Positions 1 to 7,417 of a stretch of DNA of 33,884 bases are shown here, piece after piece (the first letter of the stretch is position 1; each line of letters opens with the position of its first letter). Both the position numbers and the translations under genes were made by a program. Origin of the DNA: CAZZDA01 sp964652585 (lineage in GTDB: Bacteria; Patescibacteriota; Patescibacteriia; UBA1544); assembly GCA_964652585.1 (NCBI GenBank), contig CAZZDA010000006.1:1-33884 (forward strand). Direction: 5' to 3'. The notes below the pieces were generated by a model. The model saw only the letters and a program-made list of their open reading frames with translations, did not search any database and was not told the DNA's origin.

Positions 1-134
1 GACAAATCCGCGCGCTTCGGCGTTCCTGTTCTTTCACAATTCGTCCATGCCTACCATACGAAAACCGATTTTGCGCACACGCTTTTGCCCAAAGCAAAAG
101 CGAAAAGTTTTCAGAATTTAGACAATGTTTCTTT

Positions 135-209
135 TGGCAGCCTCAAGGGGAATCGAACCCCTGTTCCCAGGATGAGAACCTGGTGTCCTAACCACTAGAC
201 GATGAGGCC
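135..209 (-). tRNA. tRNA-Glu (anticodon CTC)
   Basis: Read on the minus strand this 75-base segment folds as a cloverleaf: a 7-bp acceptor stem (the first pair is G-U), a D arm containing AGTGGTTAGG, an anticodon stem CCAGG/CCTGG around loop TTCTCAT, and a T arm GGGG-TTCGATT-CCCC. The anticodon is CTC, which decodes GAG (Glu). The 3' CCA is encoded, following discriminator G. It lies 53 bases downstream of murF on the same strand and may be co-transcribed. Confidence 0.95.
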
Positions 210-262
210 ATAACACCTGCAATCCTAACAAAGGTGTTGTTGCAAGTCAATATAAAAAGACG

Positions 263-1537
263 TTATTCCCACTCTTTCCCCTGTCGCACCAGCAATTCCT
301 TGGCGCGCAATGGTTCTGCCATTACCTCTTTGACCACGCGTTCAATATGCACGCCTTGAGATCCTTTGAGCAGCACGATATCCCCTTCACGCATCTCTTG
401 CTGTAAAAATCTTCCTGCGCGTTCCGCGGTAGCAAAAATATGTATATGATCTTCCGGCATCCCGTTCTCCTTGGCGCTTTGCGCGATCTTTTCCGCTTGT
501 TCCCCAACCGTCAATACTCTATCAATGTTGCTATTCACAACTTGCTTGCCTGCGGTATGATGAGCTTCATCGCTCTTCTTACCTAGCTCCAACATATCAC
601 CCAGCACCGCTATTTTTCTTGTCTCCTCTGCCTGCACTTCTTGTAATGCAACAAGTGCCGATCGCATGCTTTCAGGAGAAGCATTATAGGTGTCATCAAT
701 TAACAACGTATGCTTTATGCCATCCAAAAGACGCATGCGTCCCGGAGGCGGGCTATACGCCGCAAGTCCTTTTGAAATCTCCACCAAATTCATTCCAAGC
801 GCTTGCCCGACTGCGGCAGCCGCCAGCACCGGATATACCTGGTGTTTACCCAGCAGATTGGTAAGTGCCACGGGAACGGTTGCGGTTGCGGTATGTAGTT
901 TAAAGCGCATCGCATGCGTGGTAAGACTGCTGTCTTCACGCTCAAGCTCAAGCGCTCGTACACTTGCATCTTCACGAAAGCCATACGTACATACCCGCGC
1001 CTTTGTTTTTTCTTGCATACTCCATGTCGCCTTGTCATCCGCATTCAGTATGGCAATATCCTCTTTACCAAGATGCCGTACCATGGCGCTTTTTTCTTTT
1101 GCAATTTTTTCTTCGGTGCCAAAAGACTCTATGTGTACCGGTCCAACCGCGGTTACCACACCCACATGACACGGCGCCAGCTTGACCAGATGCTCAATAT
1201 CTCCCGGACGATCCGCGCCCATCTCCAGTACCAGCATTTCCGGATACGATTTCCTCTTCCACAACAACAAAAATACCGCTCGCAGTATAACAGCCAGCCA
1301 CCGCAGAGATGACCTACCCCCGCCTTCCACGCCAATAATGGTTAAGGGTACGCCAAATTCATTGTTATAGTTCTTGCTGGAACCCCGTGCGCGAAACTTT
1401 TGCTGAAGCGCAAGAACTATAGCCTCTTTTGTGGAAGTTTTGCCATACGATCCTGTAACTCCAATAACAACCGGCTGATACTTTTCCAGAATCTTTAGAG
1501 CTAAAAAGGTAAGTATGTTGAGCACAATATTTTTCAT
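263..1537 (-). CDS. murF: UDP-N-acetylmuramoyl-tripeptide--D-alanyl-D-alanine ligase, lacking the usual N-terminal domain
   Basis: Mur-family ATP-dependent ligase that adds D-Ala-D-Ala to the UDP-MurNAc-tripeptide in the cytoplasm. Seen: P-loop GVTGSYGKTST at residues 26-36, LEMGADRPGDIE at about 104-115, PPGRMR at 264-269, the MurF-type DDTYNASPESM at 281-291, GDMLELG at 313-319 and KGSQG at 392-396. Length is 424 residues against roughly 450 for the family. The substrate-binding domain of about 80 residues that normally precedes the P-loop is missing; only a hydrophobic stretch of about 20 residues remains. A second hydrophobic helix (about 79-92) is inserted between the P-loop and the EMG motif, so membrane association is possible. 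It is last in the mraZ-rsmH-ftsL-ftsI-murF order, 31 bases after ftsI. No Shine-Dalgarno is visible. Another Mur-ligase-like role is possible but less likely given the DDTYNA motif. Confidence 0.9.
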   Translation of the reverse strand: MKNIVLNILTFLALKILEKYQPVVIGVTGSYGKTSTKEAIVLALQQKFRARGSSKNYNNEFGVPLTIIGVEGGGRSSLRWLAVILRAVFLLLWKRKSYPEMLVLEMGADRPGDIEHLVKLAPCHVGVVTAVGPVHIESFGTEEKIAKEKSAMVRHLGKEDIAILNADDKATWSMQEKTKARVCTYGFREDASVRALELEREDSSLTTHAMRFKLHTATATVPVALTNLLGKHQVYPVLAAAAVGQALGMNLVEISKGLAAYSPPPGRMRLLDGIKHTLLIDDTYNASPESMRSALVALQEVQAEETRKIAVLGDMLELGKKSDEAHHTAGKQVVNSNIDRVLTVGEQAEKIAQSAKENGMPEDHIHIFATAERAGRFLQQEMREGDIVLLKGSQGVHIERVVKEVMAEPLRAKELLVRQGKEWE

Positions 1538-1568
1538 AAGAGTGTGAATATGATCAAGTCGTTACTGT

Positions 1569-3302
1569 TTATACATCATCCGGAGGAATTTGCCAATAGT
1601 CTACCACATAACGCGCAATTTCACCGAAAAGCGGTGCTGCTGACTGGGAAGAAAATCGTATGCCCTGCGGTCTGTCAATTTTTACCAATATGACAAATTG
1701 CGGATGCGTCACGGGTCCAAAACCAATAAATGTATGAATAGTCTCTTCTCCATAACCTCCACTGCCGACATCTGCAACCTGCGCGGTTCCCGTCTTCCCC
1801 GCAATATAGTATCCGTGGACTTGCGCGTCCGTTGCGTGACCATGCGCTACGACTGAAACCAACATGCCGGAAAGCAGTGTTGCCGTACGTTCGGTGATTA
1901 CTTGCCGCATTACTTCTCGTTCTGTTGCTTCTACCTTTCCATCAGAATAGCGTATTTCGTCAACGATACGCGGACGTAAGAGCTTGCCGCCATTGGCAAA
2001 TGCCGCATATGCCCGTACCAACTGCAATGGCGTCACCGTAATACCTTGCCCAAAAGAAGCGGTTGCCATATAAATATCTCCTCTCTTTTGTAATGCTTCT
2101 ACTGTTCCCGCAACCTCCATATCAAGAGAAATATCCGTACGTTCGCCAAAACCAAAATCACTTACATATTTTGCAAAAGGTTTTTTGCCAACTTGTTCCG
2201 CTACAAATACCGCTCCTGTATTGAGCGACTTATCAAGTACTTCAACCATTGTTTGTATGCCATTCTTTTCACGATCCACATTATAGATGGTATGTATACC
2301 AATCTTCACCGATCCTTCATCTTCATATGTTGTCTCCGGTGTTACAGCTTGAAGATCAAGTCCTGCCGCCATGGTAATTGGCTTAAAAACCGATCCCGGT
2401 TCATACGCGGTAAATATCGCGGGATTATTGAAGTACTGTATGTTCTCGACCGCTCCATACGTATTTGGATCAAAGCTAGGATCACTGCACATGGCAACTA
2501 TACGGCCGTCTTGCGGATGCATAATAAGCACCGATCCCCCGGTCGCGCCATATCGTTCAACCGCTTTTTCCAATGCCTGGCAAACAAAAAACTGAAGAGA
2601 AGCATCTATAGTAAGTACTATGTCAGCACCGTCTACACCTGTCATAACACCCGTGCCGCTCAGAGGGATAAGGCGTCCCCTCGCATCACGTTCCGCTGCC
2701 ATCACTCCTTGCTCACCCGCAAGTAACTGCTCAAAGTGTCCTTCTATACCGTATTGCCCGCGCATACCATCGTCACCATGTCCCACAAAACCGATCACGT
2801 GCGCCCCAACCGACCCCATAGGATAGTGGCGCACCGTTTCCGGCGCAAGATATACACCTGCAATATCCATATCCCGTATGACTTCTGCTTGGAACTCCTC
2901 AAGACCGCGCTTGAGCGGTTCATAAGGATCGTTGCGTTTTCCTAAAAGTGCGGTTAAATCTTCTACAGTTCGATCAATAATAGGAGCCAAGAGCTCCGCT
3001 GCTTTTTCAGGATCATCTACTTTTCTCGGATCGGTATATGCTTGATATACCCTCTTATGCATGGCAACGGGAAATGTTTTTGATCCTCCGGCGTCTTGGA
3101 AAAATATTTCACCGCGCTGCGGAAATATCTTCTGGTAGAGCTCGTGTTGGTCGCTTGCCAAAGCTTCATAGGCTTGATGGCGTATGATCTGCAGATCAGC
3201 AAGACGCAGCACAAGCAACACCGCTATACAAGCGAAAAAAAACCGCACGATAGTTGTACGCTTCTCTACGATCGTTGTATTCCCCCGATAGCGCTTGCGC
3301 AT
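1569..3302 (-). CDS. ftsI: FtsI-type class B penicillin-binding protein (septal transpeptidase)
   Basis: D,D-transpeptidase that cross-links septal peptidoglycan outside the membrane. Seen in the 577-residue product: a basic N-terminus, one membrane anchor at about 17-35, a dimerisation region containing FPQRGEIF, and the three catalytic motifs SVFK (304-307, Ser nucleophile), SLN (359-361) and KTGT (503-506). Length is normal for FtsI/PBP2. It lies between the ftsL-like gene and murF, as in a classical division and cell wall cluster. The start has no obvious Shine-Dalgarno, like its neighbours. FtsI is preferred over elongation-type PBP2 because of gene order. Confidence 0.95.
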   Translation of the reverse strand: MRKRYRGNTTIVEKRTTIVRFFFACIAVLLVLRLADLQIIRHQAYEALASDQHELYQKIFPQRGEIFFQDAGGSKTFPVAMHKRVYQAYTDPRKVDDPEKAAELLAPIIDRTVEDLTALLGKRNDPYEPLKRGLEEFQAEVIRDMDIAGVYLAPETVRHYPMGSVGAHVIGFVGHGDDGMRGQYGIEGHFEQLLAGEQGVMAAERDARGRLIPLSGTGVMTGVDGADIVLTIDASLQFFVCQALEKAVERYGATGGSVLIMHPQDGRIVAMCSDPSFDPNTYGAVENIQYFNNPAIFTAYEPGSVFKPITMAAGLDLQAVTPETTYEDEGSVKIGIHTIYNVDREKNGIQTMVEVLDKSLNTGAVFVAEQVGKKPFAKYVSDFGFGERTDISLDMEVAGTVEALQKRGDIYMATASFGQGITVTPLQLVRAYAAFANGGKLLRPRIVDEIRYSDGKVEATEREVMRQVITERTATLLSGMLVSVVAHGHATDAQVHGYYIAGKTGTAQVADVGSGGYGEETIHTFIGFGPVTHPQFVILVKIDRPQGIRFSSQSAAPLFGEIARYVVDYWQIPPDDV

Positions 3303-3366
3303 AATGTATATCTTAAGAGCTCTTAAAATTCCACAATGAGCACATCCAGAGTTTTTAGAGGCTCCT

Positions 3367-3720
3367 TTATTTCACCGCAACAGTATCGCCGGGCTTTACC
3401 ACATAGACGATAGCGTCTACCGGTTCAAAGACATGTTCAGAAATTCGTTCTTGTACTTCAAGAGGTGTACGCGCTTTCACTATGACAAAATCAATACGAT
3501 CACGCTCTTCTTGTAATGCCACCGCCTGTTGTTCAAGTTGCTGTAACACATATCCTTTTGTCGCCATGGCATTGCTCTGAAGCAAATACATACCAATACC
3601 TCCAACACATAAAAACGTCAGTACAATAAAAAGCGTACGCTGTGAAATATGGAACAACGACAGACAAGGTTTTTTCGTATGTGTACAGCGCATGGTACGC
3701 GCCGCAAAAGCAAGTGACAT
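3367..3720 (-). CDS. ftsL: FtsL-like bitopic division protein
   Basis: 117-residue protein with a basic cytoplasmic N-terminus of about 28 residues, one membrane segment (about residues 29-48), then a Gln/Glu/Arg-rich helix predicted to form a coiled coil, and a short C-terminus YVVKPGDTV that resembles the start of a LysM repeat. FtsL sequences are poorly conserved, so the call rests on topology plus position: immediately downstream of rsmH and upstream of ftsI. The frame stays open upstream to 3846, but that would overlap rsmH by about 120 bases, so the ATG at 3720 (7 bases after the rsmH stop) was chosen. In the family FtsL partners FtsB/FtsQ and activates FtsI; that is family knowledge, not visible here. 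Confidence 0.72.
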   Translation of the reverse strand: MSLAFAARTMRCTHTKKPCLSLFHISQRTLFIVLTFLCVGGIGMYLLQSNAMATKGYVLQQLEQQAVALQEERDRIDFVIVKARTPLEVQERISEHVFEPVDAIVYVVKPGDTVAVK

Positions 3721-3727
3721 AGTTTTT

Positions 3728-4672
3728 TTACAATTTCTCCGCAACGCGTAATTTTGCGCTGCGCGATCGTGGATTATTTTGCCGTTCTTCTGTTGTAGGA
3801 ATAATAGGCTTTCGCGTCCGTATGGCAAGTCGTGCCTTATGTTCACAACGACAGATCGGAAATTCAGGCGGACATATGCATTCTCTACTCTCTGCCTTAA
3901 AAAAATGCTTCACTATACGATCTTCTAATGAGTGAAAGCTAATAACAGCGAGTCGGCCATGCGGCATAAGTATGTCGAGAGCTTGCGGCAATACCAATCG
4001 TAATGCCTCTAACTCATCATTCACCTCAATGCGCAATGCTTGAAAAACACGTGTTGCAGGATGGATATTTTTTTGTTGGTATTTTTTTGGTATTGTTCGG
4101 TTAATAAGTTCCGCGAGTTCACGTGTTCGTGTAAAAGAGTTCAGTTTCCGCTCCTTTACTATGCGCCCTGCAATAGTCTTCGCCCATCGCTCCTCTCCAT
4201 ACTCACGAAATATTTTTATAAGATCTTTTTCTTTCCATGTATTGATAATATCTGCGGCAGTTTGTATGGTATCGTTTGTTTGATCAAAGCGCATATCAAG
4301 CGGTCCATCCTTTTGAAAGCTAAATCCCCGCTGTGCATCATCTACCGCTCGTGAAGAGAGTCCAATGTCTAGTACAATACCCTGCACCGATTCAAAATCG
4401 CTGTTGCGTACATGCTCTTGCAAATTTTCAAATGATCCGTGCGAAAAGTAAAAACGAGTATCTGCAATATGTTGTGCGCTCAGCTTTCCTCGTACGACGT
4501 CTTCCAGAGCAGAGTCATGATCAATGCCAAGTACTTTGCCGTTTGGCGCAGTACACTTCAGAATGGCAAGTGCATGCCCTCCCTCGCCAAGCGTTGCATC
4601 GATTATATGAACATTCGGCTGGAGATCAAGATGTTCCAACACTTCTTCTAAAAGAACGGGTATATGTGGCAT
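3728..4672 (-). CDS. rsmH: 16S rRNA (cytosine-1402-N4)-methyltransferase
   Basis: SAM-dependent methyltransferase (MraW family) that modifies C1402 of 16S rRNA in the decoding site. Seen: HIPVLLEEVLEHL at the N-terminus, the SAM-binding IDATLGEGGHA at about residues 24-34, GIVLDIGLSSRAVDDAQRGFSF, and the C-terminal VISFHSLEDRIVK. Length 314 is typical. The start is one base after the mraZ stop, so the two are translationally close. mraZ-rsmH pairing at the head of the dcw cluster is standard. Confidence 0.96.
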   Translation of the reverse strand: MPHIPVLLEEVLEHLDLQPNVHIIDATLGEGGHALAILKCTAPNGKVLGIDHDSALEDVVRGKLSAQHIADTRFYFSHGSFENLQEHVRNSDFESVQGIVLDIGLSSRAVDDAQRGFSFQKDGPLDMRFDQTNDTIQTAADIINTWKEKDLIKIFREYGEERWAKTIAGRIVKERKLNSFTRTRELAELINRTIPKKYQQKNIHPATRVFQALRIEVNDELEALRLVLPQALDILMPHGRLAVISFHSLEDRIVKHFFKAESRECICPPEFPICRCEHKARLAIRTRKPIIPTTEERQNNPRSRSAKLRVAEKL

Positions 4673-4673
4673 A

Positions 4674-5105
4674 TTACACGCCTAATTCACCCAATGCTTC
4701 CGCAATATCTGTGCTGGATTTTTCCGTTCCTTTCTTATACTTTTCCCAGTTTGCCGCATCCCACAACTCCAAACGATTATACAGACCTGCTACTACTATC
4801 TTTTTCTTGGTGTGCGCGTATTGGCGCAAATATTCCGGAACGCTTATCCTCCCTTGCCGATCAAGTGTTACATCCATAGCTCCCGCGAGCATAAGCCGCG
4901 AGAAAGCTCGTGTATTCGCCTGACTAATGGGAAGTTGCGCAAGTTTTTGTGCAAGCTTCTTCCACTCTTCTTTCGTATAAAGAAAGAGGCAGCTATCAAT
5001 TCCTCTTGTCACCACCGCTCCTTTTTTGAGCGCAACACGAAATTTAACCGGCACGGCAAGGCGGCCCTTTTCATCGATAGTATGACTATATTCACCTATG
5101 AACAT
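4674..5105 (-). CDS. mraZ: MraZ, transcriptional regulator of the division cluster
   Basis: 143-residue protein of the AbrB-like double SpoVT/AbrB fold. Seen: FIGEYSHTIDEKGRLAVPVKFR at the start and a second copy of the pattern, VTLDRQGRISVPEYLR, in the C-terminal half. Each carries the DxxGRxxVP signature. In known systems MraZ forms a ring and binds repeated TGGG/GTGG boxes in front of its own operon; a matching box set lies at 5359-5383. The frame is open for 17 more codons upstream, but the conserved start MFIGEY fits the ATG at 5105. That start has no clear Shine-Dalgarno site. Confidence 0.95.
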   Translation of the reverse strand: MFIGEYSHTIDEKGRLAVPVKFRVALKKGAVVTRGIDSCLFLYTKEEWKKLAQKLAQLPISQANTRAFSRLMLAGAMDVTLDRQGRISVPEYLRQYAHTKKKIVVAGLYNRLELWDAANWEKYKKGTEKSSTDIAEALGELGV

Positions 5106-5148
5106 AAGGAAAAACCTTGCGCATATTATATAATAACTGAGCACGGGG

Positions 5149-5185
5149 CATGTCACCTACACCAATATATTGGTGTGGTGACATG
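5149..5185. promoter_or_regulatory. 37-bp palindrome in front of mraZ, possible operator
   Basis: Outer arms CATGTCACC (5149-5157) and GGTGACATG (5177-5185) flank an inner palindrome CACCAATATATTGGTG (5160-5175). The element sits 44 bases upstream of the mraZ start, next to an AT-rich TATTATATAAT stretch (about 5122-5132) that could serve as a second -10 box, with GTGACA in the palindrome as its -35. It may be a repressor-binding site or an RNA hairpin in the leader of the upstream promoter; the sequence does not decide between them. Confidence 0.5.
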
Positions 5186-5190
5186 GGGCA

Positions 5191-5314
5191 CTTCCCGTTC
5201 GGTTTTTTTATTTCCTGCCTTTTTTGGCACGACTTTATTTTTAAAAGCTCGTAAGCATGGGAAAAATAGAGCTTTTTTTGGCAGTTTTTATTTTAAAGAG
5301 AACCGAACGGGAAG
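5191..5314. repeat. 14-bp inverted repeat enclosing two smaller hairpins
   Basis: Perfect arms CTTCCCGTTCGGTT (5191-5204) and AACCGAACGGGAAG (5301-5314) enclose 96 bases holding two further stems: TGCC/GGCA (5216-5219 with 5226-5229) and AAAAGCTC/GAGCTTTT (5243-5250 with 5269-5276). In RNA this would make a branched structure of about 124 bases inside the long mraZ leader. It could be a structured leader, a small RNA, or a decayed miniature element; the flanks share only the dinucleotide CA, so no convincing target duplication is seen. Confidence 0.55.
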
Positions 5315-5358
5315 CAATGTTTTTTTACATGGGGGTTTATTGGCAGGAAAAGGTATAT

Positions 5359-5383
5359 CACCACTTTTCCCCATTTCTATCCC
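5359..5383 (-). promoter_or_regulatory. MraZ-type operator (10-bp-spaced repeats)
   Basis: On the minus strand, just downstream of the predicted -10 box, GGGAT, TGGGG and TGGTG recur at exact 10-base intervals (5383-5379, 5373-5369, 5363-5359). MraZ proteins of other bacteria bind direct repeats of this type at the same spacing, so autoregulation of the mraZ operon is inferred. Confidence 0.6.
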
Positions 5384-5394
5384 TTTTATTCCAT

Positions 5395-5421
5395 ATTATA
5401 CCATAATCCTCTTAATGTCAA
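5395..5421 (-). promoter_or_regulatory. Promoter of the mraZ operon
   Basis: Minus strand: consensus TTGACA at 5421-5416 and TATAAT at 5400-5395, preceded by TGG (extended -10). The spacer is 15 bases to TATAAT or 17 to the overlapping TAATAT. Transcription would start near 5388, giving a leader of about 280 bases before mraZ. Confidence 0.75.
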
Positions 5422-5459
5422 CCATAGTTATCCACTTTTTCATGGAACACATAGCACGT

Positions 5460-5500
5460 AACAAAAACACTGTTCAACATCCGATGTTGGACAGTGTTTA
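5460..5500 (-). terminator. Rho-independent terminator (second of a tandem pair)
   Basis: A long hairpin, AACACTGT-T-CAACAT paired with ATGTTG-G-ACAGTGTT (5466-5498), is followed on the minus strand by TTTTTGT. It lies downstream of the small gene at 5562-5735 and just upstream of the mraZ promoter, so it separates the two transcription units. Confidence 0.75.
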
Positions 5501-5509
5501 ACAGTTGGA

Positions 5510-5542
5510 AATAAAAAAGACCCGCCTACCGAAGCAGACGGG
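5510..5542 (-). terminator. Rho-independent terminator of the 57-residue membrane protein gene
   Basis: Minus strand: CCCGTCTGC, tetraloop TTCG, GTAGGCGGG (9-bp stem with two G-U pairs), then TCTTTTTTATTT. It begins about 20 bases after the stop codon of the small gene at 5562-5735. Confidence 0.9.
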
Positions 5543-5561
5543 AGTAAAACAACGAACGATG

Positions 5562-5735
5562 TTACTTCTTCTTTCTCCCGATCAAATACCGGGCGATCGG
5601 GCACAGCTTCGCCTTCTCAACAATCCAGGTACACTGTCCATCCTTGGAAAGACGGACCTCATTCTTGTATGCCTGGTAGATCGAAAAGCCGATGATACAG
5701 AACAACGCGACACCAACCATTTCATAAGGACTCAT
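5562..5735 (-). CDS. Small single-pass membrane protein of unknown function (57 residues)
   Basis: Not recognised. A hydrophobic segment (about residues 6-20, within MVGVALFCIIGFSIY) is followed by a charged region with two cysteines (C35 and C45) and a basic end GRKKK. The gene is well delimited: a strong Shine-Dalgarno (GGAGGAG) lies 9 bases before the ATG, a TTGACA/TAAGAT promoter lies at 5829-5801, and two terminators follow. It therefore forms its own transcription unit despite its size. The strong ribosome-binding site differs from the flanking core genes, which lack one. No function is proposed. Confidence 0.8.
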   Translation of the reverse strand: MSPYEMVGVALFCIIGFSIYQAYKNEVRLSKDGQCTWIVEKAKLCPIARYLIGRKKK

Positions 5736-5800
5736 GGCAGTAATCTCCTCCCCCCTCTAGGATTGTTTGAGACGTCCTCATGACACCTCATCTACGCACC

Positions 5801-5829
5801 ATCTTACATTTTTTTACTGAGTTTGTCAA
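5801..5829 (-). promoter_or_regulatory. Promoter of the 57-residue membrane protein gene
   Basis: Minus strand: TTGACA (5829-5824), 17-base spacer, TAAGAT (5806-5801). The -35 and spacer lie within the last codons of tsaB and the -10 contains its stop codon. Transcription would begin near 5794, leaving a leader of about 60 bases. Confidence 0.65.
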
Positions 5830-6319
5830 TTTTTGCGCGATTTGTAACTACTTTTTTCTTTTGCTTGCTAATAGTAGGTGGTTTTCCATATTCTGCTCGT
5901 ACGTAACCTGATTCTGTGGATAGTTGCCGTACTCCAAGTCGCGCAAGCTCTTCAAGACGCTTTCTACGATCGGCTGCTCGTAGTTTTTCTTCCGGCGGCG
6001 GCAAAGAAACGCCGGCAATTGGAATTTCTAAACCATAGGAAAAAGCATTCGCAAGAGTGACTCCTATACGTACCGCCGTAAAAGCACCTGGTCCCTTGGA
6101 TACAATAACGCCATCAAGCGCTTCCGGCTTTATCGCAACCGCCCGCAAAAATGATCGTAAAAAAGAAAGAAGAGCATCACCGCCATGAAAGGGCACGCTC
6201 TTACTTTTGTATCGATGTACTATCCCATCTTCGCAAGCTACGCCGACAAGCAATATGCGCGGTACGGTTGTATCAATAAGAAGATAAGATACGTCACTGC
6301 TCTGTCCTCTGCCCTTCAT
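5804..6319 (-). CDS. tsaB: TsaB-like protein of the tRNA t6A-modification complex, shortened
   Basis: TsaB is the partner of TsaD/TsaE in making threonylcarbamoyladenosine at position 37 of tRNAs that read ANN codons. Seen: the ASKHA-type start YLLIDTT and the diagnostic GPGAFTAVRIGVTLANAFSYGL region (TsaB normally has GPGSFTGLRIG). Length 171 is shorter than the usual ~220; the C-terminal half is replaced by a Lys/Arg-rich tail ending SKQKKK...KIDKLSKKM. The frame opens at 6349, but the ATG at 6319 puts the conserved strand near the N-terminus and leaves 10 bases after the HAD gene stop. tsaD is not in this window. Confidence 0.85.
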   Translation of the reverse strand: MKGRGQSSDVSYLLIDTTVPRILLVGVACEDGIVHRYKSKSVPFHGGDALLSFLRSFLRAVAIKPEALDGVIVSKGPGAFTAVRIGVTLANAFSYGLEIPIAGVSLPPPEEKLRAADRRKRLEELARLGVRQLSTESGYVRAEYGKPPTISKQKKKVVTNRAKIDKLSKKM

Positions 6320-6329
6320 AGTTTGATGC

Positions 6330-6794
6330 CTATAATTCCTGCAAAACATTAGGAAGTGTATCTACTGAATCAATAAGGTGTAATACTCCCCGCTCTTCAA
6401 ACCATGCGCGCGCATGCTTGTCCGGTGCAACCCCTACAAATACCAATTCGTTTCGTTCTGCCGTCTCCAGATCAATAATACCATCACCAATAAACACACC
6501 CTCATGCGGTTGCAATCCTCGGCGCTCAAGCAAATCCGCAACAAGGGTAATTTTGTTCTGCGGTCCCCCCAAAATTTCGGTAAAATATTTTTTGATACCT
6601 GTTTTTTCTAGGTACGCATCTAAAGACTCCGCAGTGATCGCGGACGCCATAAACAATTCATACTCTTTTTGTAAATTTTTGAGCATCTCCGGCACACCAG
6701 AAACCAATCCGGGCGGCGTACCTCCCACCACGTGCAAGAGTGTTTGCGGGCTTGAAAGCACGCCATTAAAATCAAAAATAATATAACGTATCAT
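6330..6794 (-). CDS. HAD-superfamily hydrolase-like protein
   Basis: 154-residue protein with the HAD motifs: DFNGV at residues 8-12 (nucleophile D8; the usual second Asp is Asn at 10), MASA near 49-52 (motif II Ser), and GDGIIDLETAERN from 103 (motif IV acidic residues). Its size and lack of a large cap resemble the phosphoglycolate phosphatase-like group, but the substrate is not predictable. Loss of the general acid/base Asp at +2 could lower phosphatase turnover or change the chemistry. Its start overlaps the upstream gene's stop by 4 bases (ATGA), indicating translational coupling. Confidence 0.8.
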   Translation of the reverse strand: MIRYIIFDFNGVLSSPQTLLHVVGGTPPGLVSGVPEMLKNLQKEYELFMASAITAESLDAYLEKTGIKKYFTEILGGPQNKITLVADLLERRGLQPHEGVFIGDGIIDLETAERNELVFVGVAPDKHARAWFEERGVLHLIDSVDTLPNVLQEL

Positions 6795-7417
6795 GAACGA
6801 TTAATTTCATCAATAACCACAATGTTCTTTGCTTCAAGAATAGCGTAGAGAAAACGATCGGTTATCTCACGGCGATAGAGAAACTCTTTTCGTGTCATCG
6901 TTGTATACCGCAACGGGGTATTAAAGAGTTTTTCAAAGCGTACAACGGTGTTCTTGAGCTTTTTTTTCGCCACCGTACCAACGATCAACATATCCGTTAC
7001 TACATCCCCTTGTCCCACAAAAAATCCCGTTAAGACAAAATAAGAGATGTTCCCCATTTTTTTTATATGTGTTACAAAATTGTGTTCTACAAGCGCGTTG
7101 GTTTTAATAAAGAGCGACCGGAGTTCCGGATACAGCGCGTGACTCATATTCATGCGATACACACGCTCTTTTGCGCGTGTTTTTTTTTGGCGAGAACGAG
7201 AAGAAGTGTCGGCATCTTGTTGCTGTACCTCCACTATGCGCATGTCGGTGTGTACCAGACGCAATTGTACAAGCAACGCAACTTGTTTTTCCAACTCCTT
7301 TAGACGCACTGCAATATACTCTCGAATCTCCGAAAGCGTATGTGCTTCTTTGGTGTGCACGAGAAAAAAATGTAACAATTGTACACGTGCCGCGGAACCA
7401 AAAAGTTGTTCAAGCAT
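6791..7417 (-). CDS. Winged-helix protein with a nucleotidyltransferase-like C-terminal half
   Basis: 208 residues. The N-terminal ~75 residues (FGSAARVQLLHFFLVH...LSEIREYI.....LEKQVALLVQLRLV) look like a winged helix of the ArsR/MarR type. After a basic linker (RSRQKKTRAKERVYRM) comes a region with VLTGFFVGQGDVVTDMLIVG that resembles the strand-loop core of minimal nucleotidyltransferases, but with the GS...DxD residues only partly kept (GQGDVVTD). The combination suggests a transcription regulator with a degenerate MNT-like domain. It is first in an apparent operon with the HAD-like and tsaB genes. The target is unknown. Confidence 0.6.
   Translation of the reverse strand: MLEQLFGSAARVQLLHFFLVHTKEAHTLSEIREYIAVRLKELEKQVALLVQLRLVHTDMRIVEVQQQDADTSSRSRQKKTRAKERVYRMNMSHALYPELRSLFIKTNALVEHNFVTHIKKMGNISYFVLTGFFVGQGDVVTDMLIVGTVAKKKLKNTVVRFEKLFNTPLRYTTMTRKEFLYRREITDRFLYAILEAKNIVVIDEINRS

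Noticed and set aside
80..102. Hairpin CGCTTTTGC/GCAAAAGCG as a terminator
   Set aside because: No T-run follows on either strand; only a weak candidate for ending the tRNA transcript.
1..198. Open plus-strand frame running from the window edge to 198
   Set aside because: It reads through the antisense of tRNA-Glu and all three plus frames are open over much of this stretch; no recognisable domain.
2193..2726. 177-codon plus-strand ORF
   Set aside because: Antisense to the ftsI transpeptidase domain; composition is that of a shadow frame, with no motif or ribosome-binding site.
4812..5501. 229-codon plus-strand ORF over mraZ and its leader
   Set aside because: It is antisense to mraZ and then crosses inverted repeats and the promoter; no coding pattern.
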